Both the position numbers and the translations under genes were made by a program. From positions 1 to 16,141 of the forward strand of contig JASHYD010001411.1 in NCBI GenBank assembly GCA_030043175.1: a stretch of DNA of 16,141 bases, given 5' to 3'. Each line of letters starts with the position of its first letter. The stretch's first letter is position 1. The notes beneath the pieces were generated by a model. It was not told where the DNA came from, searched no databases, and was given only the letters and a program-made list of their open reading frames with translations. Shown piece by piece: positions 1-6,339 of this stretch. The stretch comes from Xanthobacteraceae bacterium. Its GTDB lineage: Bacteria > Pseudomonadota > Alphaproteobacteria > Rhizobiales > Xanthobacteraceae.

Positions 1-868
1 GGTTGAGCTTCATCGCCTCTTCGCAGTCGGCGATCGCACGGTCATACTGACCCTTGCCGTTCCAGGCCCCGCAGCGGCCGGCGTACGGAACTGCAAGTGT
101 CGGATCGAGCCGAAGCGCCATATCGAAGTCGGCGATCGCGAGGTCGTACTCTTCCTTGACGCTATAGCTGTAACCGCGCTGGCTGTAGGGGACGGGCCGT
201 TTCGGATCAAGCCGGATCGCCTGTTCGTAGCTCGCGATCGCACGGTCATACTCGCCCTTATGATCGTAGGCATTGCCGCGACCGGTGTAGGCAACGACAA
301 GTTTCGGATTGAGCTGGAGCGCCCGTTCGTAGTCGACGATCGCACGGTCATACTCGCCCTTGGAGGCGTAGACGCCGCCCCGATTGTTGTAGACGACGAC
401 AAATTTCGGATTGAGCTGGAGCGCCTGATCGTAGTCGGCGATTGCGCGGTCGTACTCGCCCCTTTGCTTGTAAACGTTGGCGCGGCCATTGTAGGCATCT
501 GGAAGTTTCGGATCGAACAAGATCGCCTGATCGAAGTCGGCGAACGCGCGTTCCCACTCGCCCTTGTGCTCATAGCTGAAGCCGCGGTCCGCGTATGCAA
601 GAGCATATTTCGGATTGAGGACAATCGCCTGATCGAAGTTGGCAATCGCACGATCGTGGTCGCCCTTGCGCCACTCGTAGGCATATCCGCGGCTGTAGTA
701 GGCACCGGCGTCTTTTGGATTTCGCGCCAGCAAACGGCTGCACGCGGCGATGCTGTCATCGCCGCTCGCCTTCTTGCACGTATCGGCGTCATCGGCCAGG
801 GCCGGCACCAGCGCAGCACTCAGGGTCAGCAGCGCCGCGCCAGTTGGTAAGACGACAGTAAAATTCAT
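1..868 (-). CDS. Exported tetratricopeptide-repeat protein, 3' end outside window
   Basis: The frame opens with ATG at 868, preceded by a good AGGAG Shine-Dalgarno about eight bases upstream, and stays open to the window edge (289 codons visible). Residues 1-25 form a signal peptide (hydrophobic core, then VPALA before DD), so the protein should act in the periplasm or be secreted. From about residue 53 there are seven 34-residue TPR units. Each carries the pattern of a paired Tyr/Gly face, then EYDRAIADYDQAL and LNPK or LDPK; the seventh is cut by the edge. Residues 26-52 hold two cysteines (DTCKK, AACSR), a Sel1/TPR-type N-terminus common in rhizobial exported TPR proteins. TPR arrays are protein-interaction scaffolds; no catalytic domain is visible. 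The repeat units are alike enough at the DNA level that other frames are also open here, but only this frame gives the TPR consensus. The partner and exact role are unknown. Confidence 0.9.
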   Translation of the reverse strand, partial: MNFTVVLPTGAALLTLSAALVPALADDADTCKKASGDDSIAACSRLLARNPKDAGAYYSRGYAYEWRKGDHDRAIANFDQAIVLNPKYALAYADRGFSYEHKGEWERAFADFDQAILFDPKLPDAYNGRANVYKQRGEYDRAIADYDQALQLNPKFVVVYNNRGGVYASKGEYDRAIVDYERALQLNPKLVVAYTGRGNAYDHKGEYDRAIASYEQAIRLDPKRPVPYSQRGYSYSVKEEYDLAIADFDMALRLDPTLAVPYAGRCGAWNGKGQYDRAIADCEEAMKLN

Positions 869-1394
869 ATCGGATGCTCCTGCAATCGCATCATAGTGAA
901 ATCAAGCTCGTCGCTCTCCCATTCTATCTCGCGTCAACGAAGAAGAAATGCTGCTCTGAGCGGCCCGAGAACCCTAAGCGAACGGCTGCCGGCGCGGGCT
1001 CGACCGCGAGCTTGAGAACGCGCCCGGCACGGTCGAGCAGCTGCAAGTTCTCAAACGATGGCTCTCCGCAGTACTGGCCTCTACTCAGCCGAGCTGCGGT
1101 CAAGGCGCTGAAATGGGGGGCGCGAACGTCTTGAGCGCACCGAGCAACTTGTCAGGACGGCGGATCAACGATCGTGGTCCCCCCATGCCCGTCAGCTTGA
1201 GGCTACGAAAGACAGTTGGCTATACTGACAACCAAAGAGCTATCGGCGGTGCGGGTGCCATCGCTGACGTTCGAGTGCCGGCTGTACTGCTGCCATTAGG
1301 CGTATATTGGAATGTTGTGGTGGCGTCGTAGGCAATGTCGGCGAGGTCAAGATTGTTACCGAGCGCAAGGCCAGCCACAGGCCTCACTGGGGGA
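869..1394. other. Spacer without a convincing gene
   Basis: No recognised gene lies here. The plus-strand frame 978-1331 is free of stops for 117 codons. Its first part reads as a plausible helix (LDRELENAPGTVEQLQVLK), but the first ATG is at 1113, no ribosome site precedes it, and the later part is not protein-like. It may be the tail of an eroded gene. The leader of the TPR gene occupies the first bases on the minus strand. Confidence 0.4.
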
Positions 1395-1490
1395 GTGCGC
1401 GAACAGATCGCCCGGCAAATTATTACGGCGGCTAAAGTTGGTGAGCGTGACGCCGCTCGCTTGCTAAAGGTGGCACTCCTCCAAGCCTGA
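1395..1490 (+). pseudogene. C-terminal remnant of a small Rhizobiales helical protein
   Basis: In frame from GTG at 1395 to TGA at 1488 the translation is VREQIARQIITAAKVGERD followed by AARLLKVALLQA. This matches the C-terminal helix of a family of very small Rhizobiales proteins of unknown function (pattern: A-x-x-II-x-x-A-K-x-GERD-x-x-RL-x-x-x-AL). The N-terminal half is absent: upstream of 1395 the frame is not recognisable and no ribosome site is present. It faces a second remnant of the same sort of sequence at 1504-1776 on the other strand. The family assignment comes from pattern memory; function is unknown. Confidence 0.4.
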
Positions 1491-1503
1491 CTGAAATCCG
1501 AAA

Positions 1504-1776
1504 TTAGAAGGTCACCGTCAGCAATCGGAGGCGGATCAAATTCGCTCGCTGGGACTTGCGCTGCTCCATCCGGAAAGCCTCTAGAGTGAGGTCATGCAAC
1601 CGCACAGGATCCCCCTCGCCAGCCTTGGCAAAGGTGATGATAAGGGCAGCAACCAGCCGCGCCGCTGGGTCGCTTCGATCAACCAATCCCAATTACCCCA
1701 GCACGCCTTCGAACGCGCCGACCAGGACACTAGCGTCTGTCGCAAGATAGCCGTTGCCGCTATAGTTGATCGGCAT
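1504..1776 (-). pseudogene. Small Rhizobiales protein gene interrupted by an in-frame stop
   Basis: Read from ATG at 1776 the frame gives MPINYSGNGYLATDASVLVG, then AFEGVLG, a TAA stop, and immediately afterwards LGLVDRSDPAARLVAALII and TFAKAGEGDPVRLHDLTLEAF in the same frame. The two halves fit end to end as one protein of about 90 aa, of the small 'VDRxDPA ... GERDPxRL' type common in Rhizobiales. A single C-to-T change (CAA to TAA) explains the stop. The residues after LEAF look unrelated, so the end may also be altered. No Shine-Dalgarno is clear before 1776, though a TTG directly after the stop could restart. The function of the family is not known to me. It is either a pseudogene or two short products. 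Confidence 0.45.
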
Positions 1777-2226
1777 ATGGTCCACTTTGCTGCCAAGGCG
1801 GCGCTGATCTTGTCTAGCCCAGCAAGTAGATTGTGATCACAGGGCAGAACCCCCGCGCCCGCGTAGCGCTTGACCCGGTTGGAGACATCGTGGCGTCTTG
1901 CTGGCTCAACTTTCTCCAACTAAGCAACAAACTCGGTATTGCCATCACCGACCAGGCAGTTGATGTCTTGGCTCCATCGCCGGTCGCGACTTGATGAAGC
2001 TTCCCCAAGAGTGGAACGCTAACATAATTACGACATTACGAAATGCTCATGTTGGAGTTATCCACACACCGGAAGGCTGTCGGCATTCCTACATAGCTAC
2101 ATCCGCGAAGCGACGGATGGGACGGCGGATCAGCACACCAAGGCCAGCCGCTCGCGGTTTTGAACCCCGCTTAGGCAGTGACCCCTCGCCCCAAGCCGAT
2201 GCACGCGGCACGCACCGAGTTTGCCT
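1777..2226. other. Spacer without a convincing gene
   Basis: Neither strand shows a frame with family resemblance. The stretch holds one perfect DnaA-box-like nonamer (TTATCCACA at 2058-2066) with no companions, and one copy of a dispersed 31-32-nt repeat (2139-2170). Several frames are open for 60-150 codons, but their translations are rich in Arg, Ser and Pro in the manner of antisense reading of GC-rich DNA. Confidence 0.4.
2139..2170 (+). repeat. Dispersed short repeat, copy A
   Basis: This 32-nt segment and 8280-8310 match except for three substitutions and one inserted base. Both share the core GCCGCTCGCGG and then TTTGA. In one frame both copies read as PAARGFEP, so they may be pieces of the same decayed coding sequence and not a selected DNA element. 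Confidence 0.4.
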
Positions 2227-2415
2227 TTACCCGAACAGGAGCCCCGCCTCTTTTTCGAGCCGCTCAGCTAGTTTCTCGTACCTCGCAGCAATTCTGCGCA
2301 TCCCTTCCCGAGCGTCCGCATCGTTGAAGGTCTCGGCTCGAGCGAGGACTTCCTCGGCGCGATCTCGCCTCTCTTTGGCAAGCCGCGCCGAGAGGGCGAT
2401 GCCAGCATCGAGCAA
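2227..2415 (-). CDS. Small helical protein of unknown function, possibly a fragment
   Basis: The 62-residue frame from TTG at 2415 to a TAA at 2227 reads as one long charged amphipathic helix (RAEEVLARAETFNDADAR, then RIAARYEKLAERLEKEAG). It resembles the many short Rhizobiales proteins with A-E-E-x-x-x-x-A / YEKLAE-type heptads, none of known function. The stop-free frame continues upstream to about 2535 and adds plausible residues (DRRRYHFFLELLDAG), but there is no ATG and no ribosome site there. The annotated TTG start is therefore a convenience, and the true N-terminus may be lost. It lies in a region of decayed small genes, so a non-functional fragment is as likely as an expressed gene. 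Confidence 0.35.
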   Translation of the reverse strand: MLDAGIALSARLAKERRDRAEEVLARAETFNDADAREGMRRIAARYEKLAERLEKEAGLLFG

Positions 2416-2841
2416 CTCGAGGAAAAAATGATATCGTCGCCGGTCCTGGCTTGGTTCTTCACCGCAGGCTCTCTGGGCCGAACTCTTGGACCGGAAAGGT
2501 GCGCTACCATACCTTGTGAGCCATTAACAGTTATAACTTCATAGGCATCATATATAACCTAGGCCGCCAAATTAGGCTGCTCGCGGCTTTTTATTGGTGA
2601 TTGATGGCGTTGGCTGCTCTTGCCGGCTGGCGTTGGCGAAGCAAAGGCAGATTGGGCAAGTGGCCTGATAGAGCCCCGGTCCCTTTTGGAGTGACGCTCG
2701 ACCAGGAACCGCGTACGGCGAGATCACAGTTCTACCCCACGCAGCATGCCAACCGGGCCGCAGAGGGTGACCGCGAGCCCGTGCCCAGATTGGCATAGGA
2801 ATTGCCTGTCCAGTAACGCCCATCTCCTTGGGCACCTCCCA
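2416..2841. other. Spacer without a convincing gene
   Basis: Nothing recognisable beyond the possible N-terminal extension of the small helical ORF. Bases 2521-2575 are locally AT-rich with short runs such as CATATATAA. Long open frames on both strands between 2572 and 2949 give translations without family resemblance. Confidence 0.35.
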
Positions 2842-2861
2842 AACGCCCTCCCTGGGGCGTT
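2842..2861. other. Hairpin, 7-bp stem
   Basis: AACGCCC (2842-2848) and GGGCGTT (2855-2861) form a perfect 7-bp stem with a six-base loop. No run of T follows on either strand, so it is not a classical terminator. It is the first of two closely spaced hairpins. Confidence 0.5.
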
Positions 2862-2872
2862 CTCCCAGACTT

Positions 2873-2896
2873 GAGGCCGCCGTAATTGGCGGCCTC
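2873..2896. other. Strong hairpin, 9-bp perfect stem
   Basis: GAGGCCGCC (2873-2881) pairs perfectly with GGCGGCCTC (2888-2896) around the six-base loop GTAATT. The stem is almost all G-C and would be very stable in RNA from either strand. No T-tract follows, so a Rho-independent terminator is doubtful. Twelve bases separate it from the 2842-2861 hairpin. Its role is unknown. Confidence 0.6.
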
Positions 2897-2900
2897 CTTC

Positions 2901-3102
2901 CGCTTTGGTCACGGCCGAGCAGTTGGGCGCATCTACAAAAAAAAGTCATGGGGACCCGAGGTGGTGCTGGCCAATCAACACACGCCCGTACCTGGCAGAC
3001 CGCCGCATAATGTCATTAAAACTCTCGATGAGGCATAGCAAAACCCGGTATCACGAAATGAAGCGGATGGGAGTGAGGCCCTTTAGCTTAGGTAATGCCT
3101 GA
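2901..3102 (+). pseudogene. Frameshifted small gene of unknown family
   Basis: One frame reads RFGHGRAVGRIYKKKSWGPE and then VVLANQHTPVPGRPPHNVIK and TLDEA before TAG at 3036. Directly after that stop the next frame continues sensibly as SKTRYHEMKRMGVRPFSLGNA to TGA at 3100. The pattern (VGRIYK, a hydrophobic middle, TLDEAK, then a helical MKRMGV end) resembles short rhizobial proteins whose conserved parts are 'VGRI' and 'LDEAK'. I cannot name a function. The 5' end has no start codon or ribosome site and runs into the 2873-2896 hairpin. A one-base frameshift near 3036 would join the two parts. I regard it as a decayed gene of about 65-70 codons. Confidence 0.4.
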
Positions 3103-3114
3103 CGATTCAGGCAT
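3095..3114. other. Hairpin at the end of the decayed small gene
   Basis: ATGCCTGA (3095-3102) and TCAGGCAT (3107-3114) form a perfect 8-bp stem with loop CGAT, starting inside the last codons of the 2901-3102 remnant and including its stop. The position suits a 3' mRNA end structure, but no T-run follows. Confidence 0.5.
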
Positions 3115-3694
3115 GGCCTCAACAAGGCGGCCTCGATCAGCGGAGATCGCGGTAAGGCAAAGCAAAGGGCCAATTTCGCCCGTTATGACCGAATTCTATC
3201 GCTTCTCGTGGGAGGGCGGTCCAGTTTCTCGACAAGAATCCCATTCACAATAGTTACAATGCCTGGCCCTATGGAATTAAGCGCAAACCTATAGCATTGA
3301 TCTTTAGCAACACCGGCGATTCGACGCTTAGTCCGTTACACGTTATCGGCATTGGTAAAAATCGAGTATGCCTGCAGTGACGGAGTAATTGGATCAAATA
3401 CATATGGCGGGCCATCGCCAGCCTTCATGGGCGGGTTGCATTTCCTCTTCCAGAATTCAGACGGGTTGAAACCACGGCACGATTGTCGCCGCAAACGCGT
3501 TCCAACCGCTCTTGGCGCGAGTGGTCGTGTTTGCATCCGAGGTATGAATACTGACATGGACCACATAGCGAACAGCATTACGTTTTTTATCTATTTTGCT
3601 AAATCGGCGCCTAAAAGAGGTTTCGAAAAGTTCGTTGACCTCCCTCCGTAGGGCGTTGCAATTCCATCGCCCTATGGGCGCGTGCGTCCGGTGG
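3115..3694. other. Spacer with lower GC content, no convincing gene
   Basis: Bases 3180-3650 are visibly more AT-rich than the surroundings. The longest frame (3352-3651, plus, TTG start) encodes a sequence I cannot relate to any family. It lacks a ribosome site, and its reverse-strand counterpart is no better. This may be unrelated acquired DNA or a decayed gene. Confidence 0.35.
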
Positions 3695-4132
3695 TCACGT
3701 GGTGGCAGCGATGCGTCGAAGCGCCAGCTCCATCATCCTGGCCCAGCGCGTCTGCGACCACTTATGCTCATCACCGCTCACGCACATCTCGACGAATTCC
3801 TCGATCACGGTTGTGTCGTCGCCAGGCAATGTCCTTTGACAATGGCGAAACAGTGCGACCATGCCATCGTGCGTGGCTGGCACCGTGTTGAACAGACGAC
3901 TCAAGGCGTCGAGTTCGTGCGCGATAGCGTCGTGCAATTCATGGTCCGTCCGGCCAGGCTTTCGGCTGATCTCGTACCGTTCCTGTCCGGCTTTTCGGTG
4001 CTCCCCGATCGCACGATAGATCGGATCATCCGCTGACGTGGCGGCCCTTGGCCTACTTGCCTGCCTCACAGGCTTGCGGGTCCGGCCGCCACGGTTGGCT
4101 GCTGTGGCCGCCGGCGATGGTTTGGGGGTCAT
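3695..4132 (-). CDS. Conserved-looking 145-aa hypothetical protein
   Basis: ATG at 4132 is preceded by an AAAGGGA stretch that can serve as ribosome site. Residues 1-34 are basic and low in complexity (Pro, Ala, Arg, Lys), likely disordered. From about residue 36 the chain is a regular helical domain beginning DPIYRAIGEHRKAGQERYE, with later TVPATHDGMVALFRH and a Trp-containing end (KWSQTRWARMMELALRR). This architecture matches short rhizobial hypothetical proteins that start 'DPIFAAIExHR' and carry 'TxPTTxxGLxALLRY'; function unknown, no signal peptide, presumably cytoplasmic. Codon use is that of a genuine GC-rich gene, unlike the flanks. It stands alone with no partner nearby. I am confident it is or was a real gene, but not of any role. 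Confidence 0.8.
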   Translation of the reverse strand: MTPKPSPAATAANRGGRTRKPVRQASRPRAATSADDPIYRAIGEHRKAGQERYEISRKPGRTDHELHDAIAHELDALSRLFNTVPATHDGMVALFRHCQRTLPGDDTTVIEEFVEMCVSGDEHKWSQTRWARMMELALRRIAATT

Positions 4133-4830
4133 GAAGCCGTCCCTTTAATCAAGATGAAGCGTCGTCGCCGCGGGCTGGCCGCGCGGTTGGGCAGAGCAAA
4201 GGGCCGGCAGTGGTCGGCACCGCGGGAGGGGCCGGCGATCAGCACCACGGCACGCCACTCGGCAATTCACGCGGCTGCTCACTGCTGCGTTTGGGGCTGG
4301 TTCTGGAGGCAAGGCGAAATTGCACGGAATATCGTGCAGCGCTGTAGTAGGTGGGTCGCTCGCAAGATGCTCCGGAGGATGATGCACGGTCTCGCGCGGA
4401 CGTTCGCACATTCGGAATTTGGGTCTCAGAAATGTTCCCTTCTGAACTAGAGCCAATTCCTCTGCTGATGGGATGGTTCCAGAGCGACCGCGGTATAGGT
4501 AATGAAATGGTAAAAATCACCGGCAGCGCAGCGTCATGGCCTCAGATGGATGTCGAGGGGCTTAAGGAAGCCTCCGATGCGCTCTGGTCGGAATCAGCTG
4601 GCAGTGGTGCGGGGTGCGAACGTGGCTTCTTAGGACTATTGCTTAGTTCGGCGATACCGATATCGCCTCCTTGGCGACAGCAGGACTGGCCGGGCGGCGA
4701 TGTCAAATCCCCAGAAACGATATCGCGAACCGGCGATTCGTTCAGCAACATCCCATCAAACCAACGATGGCTCAGGAACATTCCCGCCAACTGCCCGTCG
4801 CATGGTGGCTCCGTTCGGTACGAGTAGCCT
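4133..4830. other. Spacer without a convincing gene
   Basis: Open frames of 90-180 codons exist on both strands but overlap one another and have no recognisable domain. The GTG-initiated frame at 4351-4827 (plus) has one protein-like patch (FGIWVSEMFPSELEPIPLL) but a poor remainder. The minus-strand frame from 5084 to 4542 is mostly the wrong-frame continuation of the ligase pseudogene. Confidence 0.35.
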
Positions 4831-5440
4831 TCACCGACACAGGCGCTGGTCGGCGGAGATATGAATTGCGGGTTCGACCGCGCTGCGCTCCTGCTGCACC
4901 CGATGCTGGCGGGGCTGCGGAATTTGATCCAGACGCGGCTCGGGCCGGATCGATGGTATCGTCCACTCTCTTCGAAACGATGTCCCCTCGGCACCGAGCC
5001 GGCACGCCTAGGCGAACACGGTAGGCTCCTCGACACTGTGTTCGTTAAGCAGGATTGGCTGCCTTGGTGTTTCGCAGCAGGCACGCCAGCGCGGCCTTCC
5101 GGTCCAGGAACGCGAGATTGCGCGGATTCTCGCCATCAAGTTCGATCAAGTCGAAGGCGCGGTTCGAGCTGCCTCTCGGCGGCGCAACTCCTCGAACCGT
5201 GACAAACCATCGGTCCCAGCACAACCGCCTCGCTGTCAATCGTGAAGCTCTTGGCCGTGATCAACTCGGCAGCAGCCGCGATCGACGCCAGTCGCACCGT
5301 CCAGTCATACGCGTTGCGGCTGTAAAGCCGCACTGCGCCGCCCTCGCGACGGACGAGAATTCGGTGGCCGTCATGCTTGCCCGTCGGCACCGAGCCAACC
5401 CCGCGGTGGGACAGCGTCCTCGAGTTTTCAAGTGGGGTGC
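4831..5440 (-). pseudogene. ATP-dependent DNA ligase, multiply frameshifted and truncated
   Basis: The minus strand carries ordered pieces of the adenylation domain of a bacterial LigD/LigC-type ATP-dependent DNA ligase in different frames. First KHDGHRILVRREGGAVRLYS with AYDWTVRLASIAAAAE and DSEAVVLGP (about 5390-5230), including motif I KxDG with the nucleotidyl-accepting lysine codon at 5376-5378. Then AFDLIELDGENPRNLAFLDR KAAL in a second frame (about 5160-5060), then VSKRVD and RVWIKFRSPAS in further frames (about 4990-4900), ending near a TGA at 4831. The order is that of the family, but at least three frameshifts and stops separate the parts. The usual WLHEI before KHDG is missing, as is the N-terminus. 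Such ligases work in Ku-dependent end joining; no ku gene is in the window. It cannot make a working enzyme. Confidence 0.85.
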
Positions 5441-5443
5441 CGA

Positions 5444-5899
5444 TTAGCCATAGGTGAAGTCCGGCTTCCTTTGCCCAACCTCGATAATATAACCATCAGG
5501 ATCGCGAATGTAGCAGCGCGTCTCGCCGTACTTCTCCTTTGGCTCCGTGATAAACTCGGCTCCTCGACTTCGCCATAGTTCATAGCACGCTTGAATGTCC
5601 GCAACCCGGATATTCATAAAGCTGCTGAATGAATCGGGGTCGGCCGGGACGCTCAGCGTTACCGATGGTTTGTCGGGTGTCGGACCGCCCCCAACGTTGA
5701 CGAGGAGCCACATGTTCGCGATCTGGATGTACCCCGGCGCGCCGCTGCTGTCGCCTCTGCTCAGAATGCGACCTCCGAAAACCTTTTCGTAAAATCGGGC
5801 CGATCGTTCGATGTCGGCGACGGTAAGAAAGTATGCGACGGTAAACCCATCCTGCGGCGGCATCTGATAGCTATTCTGCTCGACTTGTACTTGGTTCAT
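5444..5899 (-). CDS. VOC-fold (glyoxalase/bleomycin-resistance-like) protein
   Basis: A 151-aa protein from ATG at 5899, chosen because a GGAG lies about eight bases upstream and the family sequence begins just after it; the longer in-frame extension up to 6223 is non-homologous. Two beta-alpha-beta-beta-beta modules are visible: residues about 15-90, beginning FTVAYFLTVADIERSARFYE with KVFGGRIL, and about 95-151, with NIRVADIQACYELWRSRGAEF and ending CYIRDPDGYIIEVGQ. The final Glu of the metal site is present, but the usual His at the first position is not obvious (AYFLTV), so metal-dependent catalysis is uncertain. Members act as lyases, dioxygenases or drug-binding proteins in the cytoplasm; the substrate cannot be told from sequence. 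A broken LysR-type regulator lies divergently next to it, the common arrangement for a regulator and its target, so the gene may have lost its control. Confidence 0.88.
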   Translation of the reverse strand: MNQVQVEQNSYQMPPQDGFTVAYFLTVADIERSARFYEKVFGGRILSRGDSSGAPGYIQIANMWLLVNVGGGPTPDKPSVTLSVPADPDSFSSFMNIRVADIQACYELWRSRGAEFITEPKEKYGETRCYIRDPDGYIIEVGQRKPDFTYG

Positions 5900-5974
5900 A
5901 GACGACTCCAATTCGGATACGGCGGCGCCCGGCAGCGCCTGAGACTGGCTGCCGCCGTCTCGAGCATGAGCAAG

Positions 5975-6140
5975 AAGCCCACAGTGCCGAGGGCAGCTCC
6001 TCGTGGCGCGACGGCTGGGTATCACGCCGGCCCTAGTCAGCAGGCAGCTCGCGACCCTGGGAAAACCGCTGGTGCCTCGTCCAGCGCAACGCCTGCTTCC
6101 CCAACCAACCGAGGAGGGTGCGCGCTTGTTCCTGACGTCA
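5975..6140 (+). pseudogene. LysR-family regulator, remnant of the DNA-binding domain
   Basis: The plus frame starting at GTG 6003 reads ARRLGITPALVSRQLATLGK, which is the winged helix-turn-helix recognition region of LysR-type regulators (consensus AARxLGxTxxxVSRQxxxLE). A few bases earlier, in another frame, EGSSS corresponds to the usual GSFS. The wing (RLVQRTTRRLSLTEEG) appears only as distorted PRPAQRLLPQPTEEGARLF, implying one or more further indels. No effector-binding domain follows. The remnant points away from the VOC gene, as a LysR regulator normally would. It is a decayed gene with no functional product expected. Confidence 0.5.
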
Positions 6141-6339
6141 AGCGCGCACTCGGAAAGATCTTTTGTTCGGGCAAGCCGCAGCGCGAACAGCCCAAGCATT
6201 GATGCCGGCCTGGCAGGCACCACAACGCGACCGTATCAAGAACCGCCTGCGTCGTGTTCCCGTCTATTGGTCCGATCCTCCTACATGAGCTGACGTCCCC
6301 TTGCGTTCGTCCTGAACAACGCGCTCGGGTCGTTCGAAC

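Noticed and set aside
10..850. Long open frames on both strands other than the TPR frame
   Set aside because: They arise from the repetitive GC-rich TPR sequence; only the frame from 868 has the TPR consensus, a signal peptide and a ribosome site.
2058..2066. Perfect DnaA-box sequence TTATCCACA
   Set aside because: It is single, with no further boxes, AT-rich unwinding element or replication gene nearby, so an origin is not supported.
2139..2190. T-loop-like GGTTCAAAA on the minus strand, suggesting a tRNA
   Set aside because: The five-pair T stem has a mismatch and no acceptor, D or anticodon arm can be folded around it.
5900..6223. N-terminal extension of the VOC protein by 108 residues
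   Set aside because: The extension crosses the LysR remnant on the opposite strand, has no homology pattern, and the ATG at 5899 has a proper ribosome site.
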